Shown here: positions 60,138 through 64,000 of the stretch, one piece after another
Numbering within the stretch: the stretch's first letter is position 1
Layout of the letters: every line of letters starts with the position of its first letter
Position numbers and translations under genes: made by a program
NCBI RefSeq assembly: GCF_964355755.1
Contig: NC_092679.1
Span: 2,790,001 to 2,854,000 of the forward strand
DNA from: Antedon mediterranea
Taxonomy: Eukaryota; Echinodermata; Crinoidea; Comatulida; Antedonidae
Direction of reading: 5' to 3'
DNA: 64,000 nt
The notes under the pieces: model-generated
What the model was told of the DNA's origin: nothing
Databases searched by the model: none
The model's input: only the letters and a program-made list of their open reading frames with translations

Positions 60138-61515
60138 CTGTCATGATTAACACAAATTCCCTTAATACAATACTGTTGTTTTCCCGTAGTGCATGCAGTG
60201 TTTTGCACGTTTTGTATTTTATACTGTTTGTATTGAGTTTAGATATTCTAGTAAATAACATATTATGTGTCTAGGAAATTGGAAATACAGTGCTGTATTA
60301 TACTGTATAATGGAGGAATTGAATTACTCCATTATATACTGTATAATAACATCATTTAAATTAAGGACTCATCCCTGTGTTAAGTCAATAACCTTAATGG
60401 CGTATTATAAATTGTATGTTAATTACTTTTTTCTTTGTGTTTTTATACATTTTTAGTTATTTTGTTAGTCTTAGTTTTTACTGGAAGTATAATTTATATT
60501 TAATTTAAAGTACAAGTTTTAAGGTTTATGGAAATAGGTGTAGTTGTACAGTATTTCCTTCCTACATGATCGACAGCCCAGGGAGGGAGAACAACTATTG
60601 CGCTGGGAGGAGTGGAGTTTGCGCCTGTTTGCATTAGTCATTTGGGCTGGCTGGTACAGAGTATTTACAATACCGTATGCATCTTCGTTTTCAGCTAAAC
60701 GCCCAGTCTTGTACCACCGTTTTAAACCCCTTTAGTTTAAATGTATAGGTTCAATTTATATAGATTTATAATTAATTGCTGATGTTACTGAAGTACATGA
60801 TACTTCGTGTCATAGCAAGTCATGATAAGCTTCAGCTGAGAATGATATTCCGATATGCTCTGCCTGATTTTAATAGCTCGTATCCTTCATATTGAAATTC
60901 AACTTCTTTAGTTCCATAACATTGTAATTACCATATCAGTTCACTCTCTTACGTATCTTCTTTCAAAATGTTCAGAATCATAATTTTAGTTTAAATACCT
61001 TATTTAAACTATAATTCTAAACTATAGCTTATCGGTTACCCCTGCTGGCTAACCTATTGTAGTATTCTTTAAAATGTTTTCTGTTATTATTTTTTATCTT
61101 GAAATGTCAATTTGCTCGCGGCGTTGTCATTATCATTTATGTAAGTAACGTACAAGATTACCCTTTTTGAAATATGTTTTTATAATTGATTGTGTGATAG
61201 TAAATTATTATTTTCCCGCGCATAACAATGTGTTTAAAGTGAATAGATGACATGGTTTGTTCGCGCGTAATACACGACTAGGACAGAGCACGAAGAGAGA
61301 AACATTTTCTCCATTGATTGAGCTTGTTTTTATTATTATATAAAAAAAAAATGACATTCTAATGTAGAGGAATCTCACGTCAGAACACTACAACAGTTTA
61401 CAATCCCTTTAAAAGAGATAAAAGAGATAAATAAATAATTTTATAAACAAATACTGTATCGATATCATTATGTATGACTGCAAATCCTGCATAGAGGAAG
61501 TTTTTTTAAGAACTT

Positions 61516-61659
61516 AAGCTCTGTTTACATTATCAAACTAGTTTGACAAAAAAGTGTGATGTGCCCAAATTTGGTAGTGATATACCCAATATGGAATCAT
61601 CATGTCCATACTGTATATGGCCACATCACATTTTTGTCACATAAAGTTTGATAGAGCTT
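61516..61659. mobile_element. Family-A MITE, eroded right end
   Basis: Left end AAGCTCTGTTTACATTATCA. The right arm is shortened to TTTGATAGAGCTTA, having lost the GTGTAGACA block. Confidence 0.8.
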
Positions 61660-62225
61660 AATAGATCTTGTCCAACTATATCAAAGAAATTGCATTCAAA
61701 TGGCCATCATAACAATTCGAATCGAGACATTTTTTGTGATGATGTCGCAAACACATTTTCTTTCATCTTTGCTCACAGCGACGTGTTTGCGGTAAAATCA
61801 CATCAATAACTATCTATAAAGAAGTTGAGTTCTTCCCCCGTCATCATCCAAAAGTTCACAATCATTAATATTATTTTAACCAATGATTATATTGTTCGGT
61901 TAATAGTATAGGCCTTCTGTTCATGTAGTAGCATTTTATAAATATTTAAATGACAATGCTAGTTAAATCATATTTACGATCCTATATTATTATTATTATG
62001 AAGTAGGCAGGCCTACAGTAGTGTTTCATTTTTACAATTTAAGTATCGTAGTAAATTTAAAAACATCGTGAGCCACATTTATAAATAACCTTCAAATGGG
62101 TGTTTAAACTTTACTATAAATTTTAGGAATTGATTTAATACTAGGAATTTGTAACGGCTAAGATATTATTATTATTAATTGCACCAGTAAATGACGGCTT
62201 GAGTAGGCCTAGGCCTACACATTCT

Positions 62226-62396
62226 AAATCTTGGTTCCCACTTGCGAGGCAACCTACGCAACGTAAGAAAATGTTCTTCCAATAATTGTTTGCCCCCGCC
62301 TGCCTAAAATCAACGATTTTTTGCAGCACTGTTGCGTCGTCGGTTCCCACTTGTGATTATGTAATACAGCACTTTGCGTTGTGTTCTCGTGTCCAC
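62226..62396. mobile_element. Degenerate family-B MITE
   Basis: AATCTTGGTTCCCACTTGCG at the left with ACGCAACGTAAG inside. A second GGTTCCCACTTGTG appears at 62341. The right limit is uncertain. Confidence 0.45.
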
Positions 62397-62569
62397 AAAG
62401 TCCTCATTCGATTTGGGAAAACTCTTTTTGGCTGATCGACCAATGACGTCACTACATATTAACCGATATGCTTCAGTATCATTGTATGGGGTGAAAGTTC
62501 AATCTGGTTCTCCCGCGCAAACATCCAATTACTGGCACACCAATAAATAAACTACAGTAGTTATAAACA

Positions 62570-63131
62570 TCATACATTTTCCTTGTCCTTTTCCCAAGAA
62601 GACGCCGGCTGACGATACATATCGTCGTCTTCGCTATCGATCGGAGGCGTCGTAAATCCTTGTAATATATCCGCTGAACTATATCGACGGAATCGTTCTT
62701 GGTCCCGTTTGTCCAATAAGGACCTACGGCGCTCGCCGGGGTTTGATCGCATTGACGAATGCTTTCGATCTCCTTTTCCTCGGCCTTTAGTTGACGAATG
62801 TGTTACTTTAAAAGATTTTTGTGGTGGTTGTGAAATTAGTTTCTCAGTAGTATTGTTACTCTCTGTCTTCTTTTTATCTTCTTTTTGTTTATCCTTTTCT
62901 TCTTTCTGTTTGTTCTTTACTTCTTTCTGTTTGTTCTTTACTTCTTTCTGTTTGTCGTTTTCTCCTTTCTGTTTTTCCCTTTCTTCCTTCTGATAGTCCT
63001 TCTGTGCATGTTTTATACTACTAGACGTGGGTACCGACGTAGGCGGAGGAAGTTCGCAGTGATATACCTCGTCATCTTCTGAAAACAGTTTAGCTGGCAT
63101 GTTGGTGAATATCATATCTTTCCTTGCGATT
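62570..63131 (-). CDS. Terminal exon of an unrecognised charged protein
   Basis: On the minus strand an acceptor TTTTTTAG precedes an open frame (phase 2 start: IARKDMIFTNMPAKLFSEDD) that runs 186 codons to TAG/TGA near 62570. It contains DDEVYHCELPPPTSVP, then a repeat of KQKE(V/E/D)KNK units (62875-62990, roughly 21-bp periodic DNA), then basic Ser/Arg-rich sequence (RSNPGERRRSLLDKRDQERF) and a C-terminus SSADILQGFTTPPIDSEDDD...KDKENV. It is predicted largely disordered and charged. I do not recognise the family. It may be the cytoplasmic tail of a larger protein whose upstream exons extend past the window. Confidence 0.55.
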
Positions 63132-63412
63132 CTAAAAAAGTATTATTAATAATTTTAATAAATTCATCAATACTGAATTAATTTGTCAAGGTGACATTCA
63201 GCAAAATCTTTTTTATTTTTTTTTATTTATTTTTTTTATTTTTTATTCGGGTTTATTAAAAACAAAGACATGGCAGTACAAAACTGAATTGCGTCCAGTA
63301 ACATAAAAAAAAAATAAAAAAAACGTAAAAAAATCTAACCACAGACTGAACTGATTGTCTGATTCAGCTAGGTAAATGCAAAGCTAGTTGTTTGTGTATG
63401 TATAGGACTACT

Positions 63413-63581
63413 AAAGTCTTTGTCTACACTATCAAACTTTATGAGAAAAAAATGTGATGTGCCCATACATGGACATGATAATGTCATATCACTACCATAT
63501 TTGGGCATATCACTGCCGTACTTGGGGCCGGCACATCACACTTTTTTTGTCAAACTAATTTGATAGTGTAGACAGAGCTCT
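63413..63581. mobile_element. Family-A MITE near the right edge
   Basis: AAGTCTTTGTCTACACTATC and TTTGATAGTGTAGACAGAGC; three CATATTTGGGCATATC-like units with a GGGGCCGGCACATC insertion. Confidence 0.88.
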
Positions 63582-63879
63582 TAAGAGTAGGCCTAGTAAG
63601 AGTTTTGAATAGTAATAAGATCCCAAGTAAGGGGTTCGTTTAGGCATCTGTAAATCATTGCCTTAATTATAGTTTCTTATGGGTTAGGTTGATTCGTTTT
63701 AAAGAAATAGAGATGTCGATTTGCGATGACTTAGAACATATTTACGTCATGTTAATTAGTTGTGCGCATGCGGAAACATTGTTTGAGATGCGTTGTTCCT
63801 AGCTCAAGTGCTCGGATTCTTGTTTCTCCCAACTCGCTCTTATACATCTTTTCCATAGCTTGTGCCATTGTTGACTTAC

Positions 63880-63963
63880 CTAACTTTATCTGCTGAACCT
63901 TGCCAGGGTTTGCCCTTCTTGGAGTTAGCAGCCCGTGTGTACGGTAATATAGGATTCTGTACA
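63880..63963 (-). CDS. Possible internal exon upstream of the charged tail
   Basis: Minus strand: acceptor TTATAG, then 84 nt reading YRILYYRTHGLLTPRR, continuing to KVQQIKL, then a consensus donor TTAG|GTAAGT. Both ends are phase 1. The next exon found (62570-63131) needs phase 2, so at least one more exon lies between, or this belongs to another transcript. Family not recognised. Confidence 0.3.
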
Positions 63964-64000
63964 CTATAATGAAGGTCTTTAACTAATGGTAGATCGCATT

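Larger units (their letters stand above)
60138..62569. other. Gene-poor stretch
   Basis: No gene supported. It has a short inverted repeat at about 60290-60350 (TATACTGTATAATGGAG against CTCCATTATATACTGTATAA), one family-A and one degenerate family-B MITE, and AT-rich filler. Confidence 0.5.

Noticed and set aside
60544-60735. 63-codon ORF (MYSISFLHDRQP...) as a small gene
   Set aside because: No splice context, homology or repeated support; the length is within chance for this composition.
63752-63964. Single 70-codon minus-strand gene
   Set aside because: A strong GTAAGT donor falls in the middle of the frame and an acceptor sits at its start, so at most the first 84 nt are credible as an exon.

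Overview
The window is nuclear DNA of an animal with many introns. Ten protein-coding genes can be assembled exon by exon from splice junctions and recognisable families; nine are complete or nearly so by length. Base composition is AT-rich, introns are short to medium, and the palindrome TAGGCCTA is scattered throughout. The proteins resemble vertebrate orthologues closely. Together this suggests an invertebrate deuterostome, most likely an echinoderm. The phylum is an inference from texture and similarity, not from a marker gene.

Layout: the 3' end of a single-pass membrane protein gene (+, 174-1243); RBBP9 serine hydrolase (-, 2969-4712); splicing factor SNW1/SKIP (-, 5404-10287); mitochondrial ABC1-type kinase ADCK1 (+, 11357-15513); methyltransferase activator TRMT112 (-, 16108-17095); tubulin chaperone TBCE (+, 17294-25058); adaptor subunit AP4S1 (-, 26065-27312); Golgi t-SNARE syntaxin 5 (+, 28470-32964); MOK protein kinase (+, 35536-47955); nucleotide hydrolase DNPH1 (-, 50739-55458); p31comet/MAD2L1BP (+, 55863-57507); a decayed LINE (-, about 58480-60137); and the 3' part of an unrecognised gene with a KQKE-repeat tail (-, 62570 onward).

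The genes do not form a pathway. They are housekeeping genes arranged largely as divergent head-to-head pairs: SNW1/ADCK1, TRMT112/TBCE, AP4S1/STX5 and DNPH1/MAD2L1BP. SNW1 and ADCK1 are also neighbours in human (14q24), AP4S1 and MOK are also on human chromosome 14, and DNPH1 and MAD2L1BP are both at human 6p21. The window therefore appears to keep old linkage groups.

The space between exons is packed with short inverted-repeat elements. One TA-flanked family (TIR AAGCTCTGTCTACACTATC) has about 21 full or partial copies. At least four other families are present, plus tRNA-like SINEs and several minisatellites. The most unusual structures are: a minisatellite in MOK made of tandem copies of an exon-intron junction; an 833-bp element with an 8-bp target duplication sitting 4 bases inside the 5' splice site of STX5 intron 1; a decayed copy of ADCK1 exon 2 carried into a later intron and split by a hairpin element; a 12-nt microexon in AP4S1 and a 21-nt one in TBCE; and two GC-AG introns. 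I saw no CRISPR array, rRNA, canonical tRNA gene, or clearly new gene system.
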